Program-made: the position numbers and the translations under genes | Notes under the pieces: generated by a model | Told to the model about the DNA's origin: nothing | The model's input: only the letters and a program-made list of their open reading frames with translations | Databases searched by the model: none | Shown here: piece by piece, positions 43,751 to 56,711 of the stretch | Numbering within the stretch: position 1 is the first letter of the stretch | Layout: the number at the start of each line of letters is the position of its first letter | DNA from: Rhizodiscina lignyota | Taxonomy: Eukaryota > Ascomycota > Dothideomycetes > Aulographales > Rhizodiscinaceae | NCBI GenBank assembly: GCA_010015805.1 | Contig: ML978132.1 | Location: 558,001-622,000, forward strand | Reading direction: 5' to 3' | Length of the DNA: 64,000 nucleotides

Positions 43751-45331
43751 ATGTGCGATACAATGCCGGAAAAGAAGAGGAAGAGAGCAAACGAGCATGA
43801 TGGCCGAAACGCGAAGAAGGTTGCCTCTGCGCCTGATTCTGCAAATTTGAAAGTATCTTTACTCCGCGAGTCTGGAGAACTCTGTCCTGTCATAGGTATG
43901 CTCATTTCTATATATTTTCGCACCGAGATGTCAATTGAGACTGGGGCATAAAGTACATCATGAGGATATGATAATGATCTAATGATTTATGATGACTAAT
44001 TATTGTGATTGTATAGCATCCTCTCCTGGGCTCTCTTTTCCCTCTGACATCTCCCTCAAAGCCTACAAGAAGCGCGACTCCACTGTCCCAATCCCAGGCC
44101 GACCCGCTCCAGAAGGAAAACCATACGAGCTCCTCCTACAGTCTTCAGATCACCCCCGTCTCGACTACGAAGCGCACCAAGAGCAAGATGGCGCGAATGG
44201 ACTGTTACAGCATTACATCGGCGTATACGACCCAAAGACGGGGGATCTGAAGTTGATGGAAGCTCGCAAATTAGTACTTCGGACGACATTGCGCCCAGAG
44301 GAAGGGTCAGAGGATGAAATGGAAGAGCCTAGGCAGACGAATGCCTCACTCCGCCAGAATCTCGGGATGGAGTTCGGCACGAAGAAGGCGAAGAAGGCCA
44401 TCGCTTCTCTTACTGTGAATGCGATATCACCAGCGAAAGGGACGGGCGATGGCAAACCCAAAGACGCTGCGACGAAAGCACTGCTCAACTCCATCGCTGC
44501 CTCAACAGTTGACATGCCGTCTCGGAGAGACCTCCAAGCGAGCGTGGACGACGCGAAACCCCGTCCGAAAGCCAATTTATCTGCTACAGCGGTACGAGAC
44601 GTATATCCTCTAGTGTCCTTGATTGGGCCGGAAGAACTGAAAAACTTGCCGGTGAAGGAGTGGATCGATGCAGTGAAGGAAAAGCAAGATGTGCTGACGA
44701 GGAGTCGATATGTTGCTAGGCGGCTGCAGCAGACAGCAAGGGACGATGATAATCAGGACAGAGTGAAAGCATTGCGTTACCTTACAGTATTGATAGAGCT
44801 TTATGCTGCTGGAAAGCCGTCTCGAGGGGGCGGAAAGAAACTGCCTCCACGAGACGCGCTGAACAAGAGACTTGGAGTTGACGAGGCGCTTGTTTCAAGC
44901 GTGGTCAGGAAATTTGCTGATGGAGGGTAATCGCTGATCGCTAAATCCACTTATTCGTACTTATTTACTAACGCTCAATTTTAGTGATATGACGAAGTGG
45001 AAAGTCGATAATCTTGTCACGCACATCTGTGCTCTGGCCCTTATCGTGGACAATTTCGAGTCAGATGTCAACGACATAAGAGAGGATCTGTCACTTGATA
45101 ACAAACAGTTAGTTTTGTCACTGCGCATCTTTTCTGGCAGGTCATGCTTACTTCTTTATCAGAATCACGCAGTACTTTCACGAGATCGGATGTACCATAA
45201 CAGCCCCCACAGAACGAGAGCGTGAACGGACTAAAATCACGAAAGCAGAAGCATTCAATCATCGCATGGCGCGGCTGAGGATACCACTGGACTTCCCGAA
45301 GCAGAGGGTCATGGCACAAAGACGAAGATAA
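43751..45331 (+). CDS. RPA49: RNA polymerase I subunit A49
   Basis: A49 with A34.5 forms the TFIIF-like module of RNA polymerase I and supports rRNA gene initiation and elongation in the nucleolus. Four predicted exons, 43751-43895, 44017-44926, 44985-45107 and 45163-45331, give 448 residues (yeast 415). A basic start (PEKKRKRANE) is followed by the dimerisation domain with LLQSSDHPRLDYEAHQ and HYIGVYDPKTGDLKLMEA, then a charged linker, then the tandem winged-helix region (PPRDALNKRLGVDEALVSSVVRKF, THICALALIVDNFESD, ITQYFHEIGCTIT). An alternative start is the ATG at 43763. Intron 1 is 121 nt, longer than its neighbours. Confidence 0.9.
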
Positions 45332-46011
45332 TTGTTTGGCGTTAAGTGGAGCTGCGGCAGTCGCTCACGAAATTGTACGCATAATATCAAGATTGATGTC
45401 TACGTATTAACAATTCCACGTTGCATTTTGCTTTGCAAGGTCTTCTTCCAAGATGAATCACTTGTTGCTGCAACAGTGCATGATGAGGGGCAGCGCAGTT
45501 GATCTGACTTACTTCCAGTTCACTCTTCGCCGAAAGCTCGACCAAAACACGCCAAGCCTTGACTGGTGATTCTAAGCTCTGAGCCATCTCTTCTCGTTAG
45601 CACCCATCGAGTATTCCCGCACCGCTTCGGCTTTCCGGTATCGTCTTTGGACCAGATGAGATATCTCGCGGTGTGAACAAAAGGAGAGACGGAATCACTG
45701 AGCCAAAAATACTACGCTGCACCTGGCTTTCTGTTTTCCCGCATAACACCCTTCAGCGGCAGCAAGTTACCCAGTAGTAGCATCTTATGCTGTGATAGCT
45801 TTAATCTTCGTGACTATAGGATACGGCCAAGACCCGTTGACAAGAGGAGGTGTGGGTGAATACAACCGAACTATATCAGATGTGAGCAAGATCCAAAAGT
45901 CTAAAGCTCTAAGAAGACTTACAGATAACGCTGAAATCGCTATAGTTTGATGGAGACGGGAGCCAACTGTACCACGAGGTCAGTCACAAACATGCGGTAA
46001 ATAACTAGCAC
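45332..46011. other. Intergenic between convergent genes, nothing recognised
   Basis: About 680 bp between the RPA49 stop and the DUF1254 gene stop. Only short frames; no repeat or RNA gene seen. Confidence 0.4.
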
Positions 46012-47393
46012 TCACTTGTGAGTCCAATTTGCCGGAGGTGGAGCCGCTGCAGATTGAACAAGAATCTGGAACGTCTCATTGCTGGAGCTGCTTCCTGTGC
46101 CATATACCAACGATCCATCCGGATATGTAATGTTGCTTCGATCTCCAACGGCGTATATATTGATGGGATTCTCAACCAGGAAACCGTTTTGATACATGGT
46201 CAAACTCCAAAAGCCAGTCGGCCCAATGGGCGGCTTGCTGGAGAAGGTAGCGAGATATGCTTCACCTTCTGCCAATGAGATATTTCCCTCCGGGTAAGTG
46301 TAAAGCGACTCTGTTATCCTCTCCGACTCCTGGCCTTGGGCGACGACATAAGCCCTAGCAACGTAATCTGCGCCGAATAGACCCACAGTTGTGAACCTCT
46401 TCCAGCCATTACCCAGGCTGAAAAAAGCGCAGGTCTTCTCGTAATTAGCTATGGCTTCAATAACGACATTAGTTGCCGCCGTCAAGTTGACACCTGCAGG
46501 TTTACTGTATGACCCCTGATGAATGCCGGCGACGTTCAATTCTTTATCTACGGCGCGGGGATTTGTTACGTTGATTGGAGGAAAGCCATTTAGTGTGCGA
46601 GCGGTGAGTTCCAAGACGCCGGTTGCATTTTCTGGAAGTCCTTCAAACGTCGCTAAGCTTAGCGGTGGAGTGTTATCGAACGCTGCTCTTGGTCGAGGTC
46701 CGGCCTCTGTTAGCTTGCAGCCGTTGATGATTTTCGCTGATTGTGCCAGGTCGGTGCCATTATTTCGGACCAGAATCCTGATAAGGAGCGATCCATAGGC
46801 GACGGGTGATTCAATGCATAGCGTGCCCTTGTCTTCAACAACAGTCTGACCGTTCAACTGCGGATTCCAGCGCAAGGTGTAATTTCCGAAAGAAGAGCCC
46901 GATATAGAGCCAATTACGGCGTAGTTTTCGCCAAACCTTTCATCGTCAGTTGAAATCGCGTCAAGCGTGCTGTAACATACCCATCGAAGAATGAGAAGCT
47001 CCAATATCGGTCATCATCTACCTCTGGTACAGTCAGTGTGAAGATATCGGCTGATAGATCGAATATGGCCTCTGCGTATAGCGTGTCGGCGTTGGGATAG
47101 ATTCCAAACTTGTCTCCGGCGCCGGCTAATTCATCATTAATACGGAGTTTGTTCAATCCCGTATTATTGATTGTTGCTGTTGCGATTGCGTCCCATGCGA
47201 CAAGAAGAGGATAACCGTACTCGTAAGAGTCAGTTATTCAAGCATACAGTTGCATGAATGAGAGCCTTACCTCTAGCGCAAAGATTGTTGCTGCTGTTGT
47301 ATTCTCTGTCGGCTTATGATCTCTTGACTGGAAACAAGACCCAGCCTGAACCCAACCGATCATATGGAACGCGACAAAGGCAAAAATCTTCAT
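46012..47393 (-). CDS. Secreted DUF1254/DUF1214 protein
   Basis: Three predicted exons on the minus strand, 47393-47271, 47219-46981 and 46936-46012, give 428 residues. Exon 1 encodes a signal peptide (MKIFAFVAFHMIGWVQA, cut near residue 17). The DUF1254 part has FALEYGYPLLVAWDAI, GIYPNADTLYAEAIFDLS and DDRYWSFSFFDGFGENYA, the last joined over a 44-nt intron. The DUF1214 part at the end has the typical FWSLTMYQNGFLVENPIN and ITYPDGSLVYG strands. Many N-glycosylation-type sites fit secretion. Members are widespread in bacteria and moulds and their reaction is unknown. Confidence 0.85.
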
Positions 47394-48287
47394 GATTACT
47401 TTCAATGCTCAGAACAAGCTTGGCTCTGGGTTGTTTCTCCACGCTCCAGGCACATATACAAACCGCTTGCGTTACTGGCTTACGAGCGAACTATGCCGCA
47501 TTGTACTGTGGCGGCGTGATTAAACACGCAAAACAAGGCTGATTGAGATGCACTCCTCTTCGTATCGACCCGTCAATCCTCCGCCGCAGCGAACGTCGAC
47601 CAATTGCCAAGACCCGTGTATACCTCATGGCAGTGATAGGCCTGGAGTTAATGAGCACTGCATTGGAGGTTCTGCCGTTGGGCACAATGATTCCGTACGA
47701 GAAATCATGAGTTGTAAGTTCATTATGACCGCCAAAAAGGCAAATATATCAGAAAGAGCACATTGGTGTCGTGAGTGTTGATGACGCATATTCCGCCAAG
47801 CATGGTGTTTCCCGACCAGCCCACCACAGCGAAACAAATTCCCATGTGCAATACCGAAACCAGCACCCTTGGCAGAAAGGTGCCTGGAGAGGCTACACGA
47901 GGACCATGGCATGTGGCGGTGCGCTGAAGCTATGTCCTATTTACGGATGGTGCGAGATATAATACTTTTCAATCCTCTGTTTCTTTTGATTCGCCCAGCG
48001 CTTGAGTTCAATCAAGTGGAAAGAGGACAGGAGCGTACAAAATCGAAAGCTAGATTACACTACTATACAAGGCCGAAACTACGCTTTTTTCTGTGCTTCG
48101 ATTCTCGTCTTCTCGGATTTCTCCTTCGGCCTTCTTGGCTTCGATCTCCTCGCCAACACACTTTCCTTCTTCTCCTGCTGCGTCCCACGTCGTTCATCTT
48201 CCTGCTCCGCTTGCAATCTCGCCTTTCTTAATTTTTTCCTCAGTTGTGTGCTTGCTTTTCCAAGCTCCGACATTTCTCTCCGCACCT
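47394..48287. other. Intergenic; includes a basic open frame after PET127
   Basis: About 900 bp. On the minus strand, 48297-48079 holds an open frame of 72 codons very rich in Lys, Arg, Glu and Gln that overlaps the PET127 stop in another frame. It may be a lost or frame-shifted PET127 tail or plain C/T-rich 3' sequence. The rest, 47394-48060, shows nothing. Confidence 0.4.
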
Positions 48288-51200
48288 TCACATCCATTCA
48301 TCCTTGCTTTTCTTCGCTTTCTTCCCTTGCCGCGCCCCACCCTTCCCATCGTCATACGGCGCAAACACCACCGCCTCTGTATCCCTCCGATCCTGCTCCG
48401 CCCTCCACTCGCGCCCCTTCTTCGCAAACTCGACAACCTGCCTCCTAAACTCCTTCAGCCCATAGGGCTCCTGTTCGTTGTCCAGTATCTCAGCGCGACG
48501 CTTCTTGGTTGCCTCGTAGAGCGCCCAGGCCTGACGCGCGGATTCAATTTCGGAGAAGGAGTACTCGACTTTCCACTTGTCACCTGGAGCGAATGGATTC
48601 TCGGGACGTTGGACGGCTTGGCCGTTGACTTTGTTGCGAATTGTGAGGGTAAGGGCGAGAAGGGGGCGCGTCTTTTTGCCGTCGATGTCGGGGTGCTTTT
48701 CACCAGTAATGATGGAGTAGTGCGAGCGGCCGGACTCGTCGGGTTCGGGCTTGAGTTTGAAGCGTTTGGGTTTAGGGGGTTGTGGTGGCCATGCTTGGAG
48801 GTTGTCTTGTATGGGACTGCCTTCTTCTTCCGATGCAAGGTGTGAGGATATGTCTGCAACATGTGAGCTATCGTTGTTTCCAGAGTATAGGGTGATGGAT
48901 ACATACCCACTCGATGACGGTCATACTCTGAAATTCGGCGCAATTGAGCTTTGATGAGATCCTGTGTATGGTTCACATAGAAGAGAAGCGAGGACTGCTC
49001 TCCCTCCTCTCCTTGCTCCTCCTCGATTTGGCCTCGAAGAGCATCAGCCTTTCGGTCCAGCTCGTACAGTGACTGTAAGACAGCATTGAACTCCCTCTCC
49101 GATGGCTTCTCTCCGGCCTCGTCCGGAAGATCCGAGAATCCCTCATTATCGTCTTCAGCAGCTGAACTGATCGCCCTTTCCAATCTCGTCTTGAGCTCCT
49201 CGGCCGATACTTGCATTCTCAGCAGACGGCGCTCAAAGCTCAGTTCGTCATCAAGCTCATCCGTGTCATATGAAAGTCGCTCGTGCATCCCAGCATCCTG
49301 TTCCGAGCCTATCTCTTCCGCGACCTTGGCGCGAAGTTTCTGCCAAGCAATCTCATCGACATCATCTGGATCCATATCCTCCTCTTCTTCTTCGCCATTC
49401 TCAAGTCCGAGCAGATGCTTCGTCAATTTCTCGTTCTTCCGTTTGTTGCGTGATTGTATGGCATCAGCTTCCGTTTCCTCCATCGGCTCCGCAAATATGT
49501 ACATGAAAGCTGGGAGGGAGCGCGTCTCAAAGTGTAGGCGAACACTCTGTTCATCGTTAGCTGCTTCCATTACGCCGTTACAAACAAATACTCACTTGCT
49601 GGGGGAAGCGATCAGTCACTTGAGTGAGAACTTTTTGCAGAAGCTTCAGGCTCAATTTGAACTCTTCATCTCCAAGGAAAGTATCCTTTTGCCCGTGCAG
49701 AGCCAGGTCGAGATCTTCCAATCCAAGGTACTGGAAGCCAAAGATGCGCTCAATATTGTGATATGCCATAAAAATGCCATCCATTCTACCGAGACGAGCT
49801 TGCAAAGAGTAAGCAAGCATCGAATTCCTCGTCAAATCGTACAGCTCGCGCTCAAACGACTCCCATTGTCCATGTTCCTGGCGGAGCTCATAGCCGAGTC
49901 CAGCTCGGTGGTCTGTTTGGCCGTGCGCACGAATAGACACCACGGCCCTAGTTTTAATGTCGAATACGCCTGTTCCAGGAAGTCTTGGATCATGCGCGTC
50001 AAGCTGTGAGCGCGTCAAAATACTTCCAGCGGTTGTATAATGATATGAATTGGGTATCTGGTTCTCTTCGTCCGCCGTAATGCCGTTCGCATGCGACAAT
50101 TTGTAACGATCGTATTCCTTGGACGGCAGAGTAAGAAGCTTCTCCAAAGAATGGCCAAGCAAGCTCATGATATTCTGCCGATCAAAGTATTTGTCTGCAT
50201 CTATCGCATATCGGCCATTTCGATGTCTCAGGAAGACGGCAGCAGGCATCTTCGTGAATTGCGAGAACACACGAGTCTTGGGGTCAAATGTTCGAGAGAG
50301 CATGTCAAAAGTCAATGACCGCCACTGCGACAGCAAGAAGTGGAAATGCTTCAACATGCCAGTCATACTCGACGTAGATCCATAAAACTTGGCCTTGGAA
50401 CGCTTTGCCAGATCTCCAAGGGTAGAATCTTGCGACGGAGTCTCGAACATCTGAAGGGCTTTAAAGTTAAACTCGGATACGGGGAGGACCTTGTGCAGGT
50501 AAGGGTCGAAATTGAAAACCCTCGTTCGAGGGTCTTGTAACTGATACACTCCTGGGTTGAACAAGACTCTGTCCAGTCCATGGCACAGCCGTGGTATTGG
50601 CTGTTGCTCGACTTCAAGAGGTGAAAATTTCAAGCCGCGAGTTGTCATCGACCTGATGCCCTTCACACTCAAATGCAGATCATCCTCTTTCCAGGCAGTG
50701 TCGTCTTTGCTTCTTCCAGTTCGGCGCTTGGGAGCCTGCGTAGCAACTTCGTCCTTAGGAAGGCCCAAATGCTTCCGAATCCGCACAGCATCTTCGTCCT
50801 TAGGAGGGCCCATATGCTTCTGGATCCGCACGACATCTTTGGCGTTTCTTGTTCTACTCGAGCGCCCCCTAAGCCGCATAGCCGCGTCTGTCATTCTACT
50901 CAAGCGCATGCGAGCCCGGAGAACCGCTTCGTGCATATCTCTTCCACTGGAATGCTTAAAGTCGGTGTCGACCATTCTAATAGTTGCTTTCTTGGGAGCT
51001 CCCTCACTCAAATATTTCCGCGCAATATCGGCTTTGATCATTCTAATTGTTGATCTGTTGGGGATTCGTGTAGTCAAACGCTTCCGTAACTGTATAATAC
51101 TGTCACCGGCCATCCTAGTTGATCTCTCGGGGGTCCTCTCCGGTTGATCGACCTTATCCTCTGGACGCTCGCCAGTAACTCGCCGGACGACAGGCATCAC

Positions 51201-51629
51201 TAACGCCTTCCGCCTCAATTGCCCTTTCCTCAGCTGGTGAGGGGTCCTCTCTGGTTGATCGACCTTATCCCCTGGACGCTCGCTAGTAACTCGCTGGACG
51301 CCATGCGCTATTGCTATGCCTCGGATACCTCTTCTTCTCTGCAAACGCGTTTCTGGCTTTTTGTCTTTAACCGCATTTTTTCCCAATTCATCTATCGCAA
51401 GTGTCGAACGAGAGCGTCTCCGGGTAGGTCTGCTTGACGAGCTTGATTCATCGTTGTGGCCATCGTCTACATCTTGCTTGGCTTCCGTGGAGCTCGCTCG
51501 AAGGTTTCTCGTCCGGCGCGCAAAGGAGTCGTACGCAGGGGGGCGCTGGATACGAAGGCATTTGAGGCATGATGGGCACACGTATGCTGACAATTGTCTC
51601 CGGAGACTGCCCAGAGGCCCGCTGAGCAT
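48288..51629 (-). CDS. PET127: Mitochondrial protein Pet127
   Basis: Pet127 is a mitochondrial membrane-associated protein that aids 5'-end processing and turnover of mitochondrial RNA in yeast. Three predicted exons on the minus strand, 51629-49596, 49546-48907 and 48853-48288, give about 1079 residues (yeast 800). The start MLSGPLGSLRRQLSAYVC looks like a mitochondrial presequence; the frame stays open upstream but is not family-like. After an Arg-rich insert with duplicated blocks (KDEDAVRIRKHLG; DKVDQPERTP twice) comes the Pet127 core: LCHGLDRVLFNPGVYQLQDP, FYGSTSSMTGMLKHFHFLLS, KTRAVVSIRAHGQTDHRAG, and, across the intron, VRLHFETR and FMYIFAEPM. The predicted end is KSKDEWM; a basic frame continues past it in another phase. 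Confidence 0.88.
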
Positions 51630-52279
51630 TTGTTGTAAAAGAGGTGTGCGAAGGGAGCGACAATTCGCATTGCACGTGTGGTGTCGCTCAGTGTAAGCCG
51701 ACCAGAAAATCCATCGCGCCAAGAACCTTGATGGCGCGACGCGTCGCGGCCCGACACCGGCCCGTTGGCCGCGTGGCAAACGGGACCAGCGACTCGGAAC
51801 GTGGAAAGGGCGGAGCATCCCGCCAATTACGCTGTGCCGCTGCCGAATTACGTAGGCCAATTGGGCGCATAGCCATAATTAGCAGCCACGATAGTACAAA
51901 TGAGCGACCCTTTAATGAAAATTCACCACCACCAGCGCTGCCTTCACATGCCCGCGTCGCGTCCGTGCAACACGCAAACAATGCCGTCCTAACAATACAT
52001 CAACCAACCTCTCCGAACGCGTCCTGTTCGCCTCAATCGCTGTTGCGATGCGCGTCCGCGGCTGCAACTACTCCGACGAGCGTGACGGCTACAACAGGCG
52101 AGCGGGACGTGGAACATTGCAGTTTGGCCATCTCCCCTGCCATCGAACACTACCAGCGCTGGCGACACACGCTACTGATTGCTGTGTTATCACGGGCGAC
52201 AACGGCTGGCGTGGGAGGTGGGATATAAGCAGCGGAATAGGAGGGCGCTCTTCAGTCACAACCAGCGTACAAAGGCATA
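51630..52279. promoter_or_regulatory. Divergent promoter, PET127/PH-LRR gene
   Basis: About 650 bp between divergent starts. It is GC-moderate without recognisable elements. A plus-strand frame of 194 codons covers part of it but mirrors the opposite strand and lacks a family. Confidence 0.4.
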
Positions 52280-55200
52280 ATGACAGGCTCTCCAGTCGAC
52301 GGCACCACTTCCTGGAGCAAGAGGCGATCCATATTCTCTCGTTCCCCACTCGGTGCCATCAATGATGGCGCCAGCGGCGGCAGTGGAAGTGGGAGCAGCA
52401 GCACCAATAGCAGCGCGTCGAAGCTGGCTCCGAAAGCATTGAAAAAAAGATTTACGGCTCCGACATTCTCATCAACCCCAGCTCACACTCCGACCAGCTC
52501 CACCGACGATGGTTACTTGGAGGAGAATGAGAAAGACATTGGAGCACTTCCATCAAAACCGGCGCTGTCACTACGCACTGTCAGTAGTTCGGTTCGACCA
52601 CCTTCGATGTTTGGCTCAGTGCGCTCTTTCAAGTCTTCGGAAGACTTTGACGAACCAAGAACAGCATCATCCAGCCACGCTCCGTCAGATCATTTTGCAG
52701 GCACTCCAGACTCTTCCGGACGTTGTTCTAAGCATGTCATTCACCACGGCGAGGTGCAGACAAGCAACTCTCTCTTCAGAAAGAAACGAGAGTACTTGGT
52801 TCTCACCGAGACGCACCTGTACAAGCTAAAGAGCCAACAAAAGGCTAACGAAATGTTCAGCCAGTAAGTCCCAGTTGTATGGCCAAGATGTAAGCGTACT
52901 AAACTCTTAAGAATCCCAGCGTCGGCTCCGAATCGCAGCTCCATGATCGGACACGTTTCCCGGGCATCAACTAGTTCCTTCCAAGACTACCAGTCCTTCA
53001 ATTCCGATACACTCGACAGAGAATACGGCACACCGTTGCGGCAGGTTGTCGCTGTTTACCAGCTGGACGACGGTTCTCCATACTTTGCGCTTGAGGTAGA
53101 CTATTTGGAAGAGGACTGGAACCATGCTTCTTCCCTTAGCTTGCGATTTGCAGAAATGCATGAGCGTGACTCATGGCTCCGCCAAATCCATGCCGCTACC
53201 AATACGGCAATATTGAGCGATCCAAATCCTGTCTCACCTTACAACCATCAAGTGGCAGTCCGCATTGTCGAGAACGAACAAGACTATGACCCTCTGAGCT
53301 CCACAATCTTCAAAGTCGTACATCGCGCACACAAGGGGGGCGCTCGCCCTTTATCCACGGACGACGTCAGCAAGATGTCGAACGTCTGCTTCCTCGTGAT
53401 TGGTATGCATAAAATCCACCTCATACCTCTGTTCAAGAAGAACCCTACTCCGTACACTCCGCAGTCATACAAGGACGGCTCCACTCTTACGAAGAGTTTC
53501 GGCATACTCAGTTTGACCGCCATCCGCTTAAGCAAGGATGATGACACCTTTGATCTGACTTTCAGAGTACCATTTCAGGGACACAAAGTCCTTCACCTGG
53601 CGTCTCTGGCGTCGCGTAACATCGCGTCGCACGTTCGTAAAGTCGAAGATCGCTTACGACCGGAATGGGAGACACGACCATACTATATTGACGACCCGCT
53701 GCAGATGCGACCTGACTCGATAGCTGCATCAAATACTCTATCATTGGATATTGATTCTTTCGATCGCACTTTAATCGCATACTGTGTGGCGTATCGCATC
53801 AGACCAGACAATATTCGGTACTTCGTTACAGACGACGTCGAGGATGCTCCCCGTTTTGTGCTTCTTCCACCTTCAAGTACTCAAAGGCAGCAGTACAACG
53901 AGCTTGAGCTGCTGGCAGTGTTCCGGTCACTGCGATACAACGAATCGTTTCGCAGTATTTCATTCGCCAACATCCGCCTTGATATTCTAAACAACCTTCA
54001 CGATGAACACGGCCATGAACATGTCTGCATGAAGACTAAGAGGGGAACAGTATTGAAGATGGATTACGACGAGCAATGCCGATCATGCCTACTCGTGCAG
54101 GAACTTCGAGCTCTGGCAATGACCAACAAGAAGCTGAGGCGAATGGACATGTCTTCTACCATAACTCGCAAACCTGGAAATGCCGACGAAAACGATGGCG
54201 TGCGCGATCTGGGCTGCGGTATCGTTGAAGCGCTTTTTCCTCTCTGCAAGCTTCAGATCACCAATGTGGATTGGATCACGCTGAATGGCATTCAGCTTGG
54301 AGAGACCGACCTTGACTATCTTGTTGCAGCATCCGTCGACCGGAGCTGTCATTTCCGCGCGCTGGAGATGAGCGACTGTGGCCTGAATGACCGCAGCGTG
54401 ATGCTCCTTCTTGACTCTTTTCGAGCTCAAGATGATACTCTAGAAACAATGGACATCTCGAAGAATTCTGCTCGGCTCAGTCCGTCGACTTTCGGCCCGC
54501 AGCTCAGCGTATTTGGTTTTCTCAGGAGACTCAACTTATCGCATCTATCACGCACGTCGGATCCAGAATCTCTCATTCCCTTGGATGCCCTAATGGCTTG
54601 GAGGTTAGAAGAGCTTGTGCTCAGTGGAACTTCTGTTAACTCTGCCACGTTAGACGTCATCTGCCGGTACTTGGTGAGCCCGAAGTCGGACCTGTTGCAA
54701 GAACTCAAGTTGGACCACACGTACCTGTCTGGAAAGGATATAGCGATGGTGATGCGTGCGGTTGCCCGACATCCAGGCGGTCTCCGCTCTCTACACGTCG
54801 ACCTCAGCCAGAACAGGCTGGAAAAGGACCACAAAGATATGGTCGAAGCGATTCGAGAGGGCTTGACCCCTTCCTTACTCACGATACGACTGATGGAATA
54901 TGAGGACGAGAGCCACTTTCGCGAACTCATCTCAGCACTGACGCACAACACTTCGATCACTCACCTCGACATCTCCCACGTCTCACTGCCCTACCAGGCT
55001 TCAGAAGAGACCTGCCAAGCTCTCGAGCGTATGTTTGCGGAGAACGCTACACTGCAGTTCCTTGACATGTCCGGCGAAGAGTCGAGACTTGAGAGTTCAA
55101 AACTGGGCGTCGGCATCCACCAGGCCATAGCCGGCCTGAAGAGTAACACCTCGCTTCGCTGCCTGCGGATCCAGTGCCAGAACCTCGGTATGCGTGGCGC

Positions 55201-55927
55201 ACACACACTGGCCGACATCCTCAAATCAAACGAGACCCTCCAGGAGCTCCACTGCGAGAACAACCGCATCCCACTCTCCGGCTTCATGGACATTGTCAGC
55301 GCTCTGTATCTGAACCACACCCTACTGCATCTCTCTGGCATCGAGGACTCGCAGAAGGAGGCTCACAGCGTCGCCGAGTCACAGATCAAGGCCATTCGCG
55401 ATGAGCATCAATCCACCTTCCCTACCGGCAAGGCCGCATCTATCCGCGACAAGTTCACCGCCCGCGTCGGCGGCGTCACGAGGCGACAATCCGTTCGGCC
55501 ACCGATGAAGACCCAGAGCGTGGGCAGGAGCGAAGCGCTCGAAGCCCTCGGCGACCTCGACAACGTGTGGAACAAGCACATCGCGCTGATGAACTTCTAC
55601 ACGCACCGGAACCGCTGCATTGCGCTCGGCATACCCTGGGAGCCTCTCGGCGAAGAGTCAGCGTCCCCGAAACCATCGGCGACCAGATCCACGTCGTCGA
55701 ACACGCTGGGCAGGGTCCTGTCGGGGTCAGACCTGGATACGACGCCCAGGGCGGAGAAGAAGAGCTTCTTAGGAGATGGCGCGCCGGCAGGCGTGGATAT
55801 TGGCGTTTCTGAGGCGCCGAGCTCGGCGGGAGGAGGACTGCTGGAGGAAATTGAGGCGGCGTTTGGCGGGAGCGGAACGGATCCTTTCATGTCCGGCCCA
55901 CCTGAGCCGGACGGTCTCTTTGTATAG
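52280..55927 (+). CDS. PH-like domain and leucine-rich repeat protein
   Basis: Two predicted exons, 52280-52863 and 52912-55927, give 1199 residues. The first ~140 residues are Ser/Gly-rich. A PH-like fold is suggested by FRKKREYLVLTETHLYKLKS (near residue 170), YFALEVDYLEEDW and a closing helix MHERDSWLRQIHAATN. A second such unit may follow (residues ~310-420). The central and C-terminal part, about 540-970, holds LRRs of the RNH1/CARMIL style: LEELVLSGTSVNSATLDVIC, LQELKLDHTYLSG, ITHLDISHVSLP, LQELHCENNRIPLSGF. Fungal relatives are usually unnamed. It probably acts at a membrane or cortex; partners unknown. Confidence 0.8.
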
Positions 55928-56289
55928 TAGACGGCGTCCGGCGTTGATTGCTTAATGGGAGCGAGCGTGTGTGCTTGCATTTTCTTGGAGTTTTTTGATT
56001 GTAAATAGAATTGTTGATTTTTCAAATTTGGACATAGGGCGGGCTTGGGCACGGTACATATGAATGGATACGACATAATGCGGGGGACATGATGCATTGG
56101 ACCGGTTGGGCTTGGCTTGGACTCTTGGAGCTTGGTTGTAGGATAGGCTATTTCCGGTTGCCAGACATATTGTAGTGAGAATGCACATAATATGTGTCCC
56201 CGTTGCTGAATGAGTATACTTTGTGCAACTACATCTTGAGGATTACTTAAAAGGAAGTGCGATAATGTGGACATGCGGCACATAGACTG

Positions 56290-56709
56290 TTCGATTAACA
56301 TGGGCCAAGCTCGTTGAAGTCGTGCAAAGTCAAGAAGTACGGGCTGAAGTATATTCAACTAAACTTTCACGCAGGCTCTTACATAGTCTGCGGAGTAACA
56401 CCCGCATTTATTTCGATACTTTAACATTCCTTTCCACTTTGCGCTCCGACATCTCGAGTACGACCAGTGTAGTCAGACAACTCTGCCACAAGGGACGTTT
56501 TCGATAAACACAGACCAAATTCTTTGAAGCCGTGCAATTTGAGCACACACGGGTTGAACTACGTTGAATAGAACTTTCACGCATGCTGTCGCCTGGTTCG
56601 AATAGCAACAGCCGTATTTACTCTGCTATTTCTGCCTTCATCGGATTCAATTACTTCGGCCACGTACGTCTAGTCGAGGCGATGCTCGGTCAGTATATGC
56701 AAGCTACCA
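56290..56709 (+). repeat. Diverged tandem duplication, 2 x 210 bp
   Basis: Unit A (56290-56499) and unit B (56500-56709) align from TTCGATTAACA/TTCGATAAACA through GTTGAAGTCGTGCAA/TTTGAAGCCGTGCAA and AACTTTCACGCA (identical in both) to the GTAACACCCGCATTTA/GCAACAGCCGTATTTA block. The first ~130 bp are the best conserved. Confidence 0.75.
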
Positions 56710-56711
56710 GT

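Noticed and set aside
49545-49570. Separate gene starting MEAANDEQ before VRLHFETR
   Set aside because: This start lies inside a GTGAGT...AACAG intron; splicing joins the downstream exon to PET127, whose family continues with VRLHFETR and FMYIFAEP.
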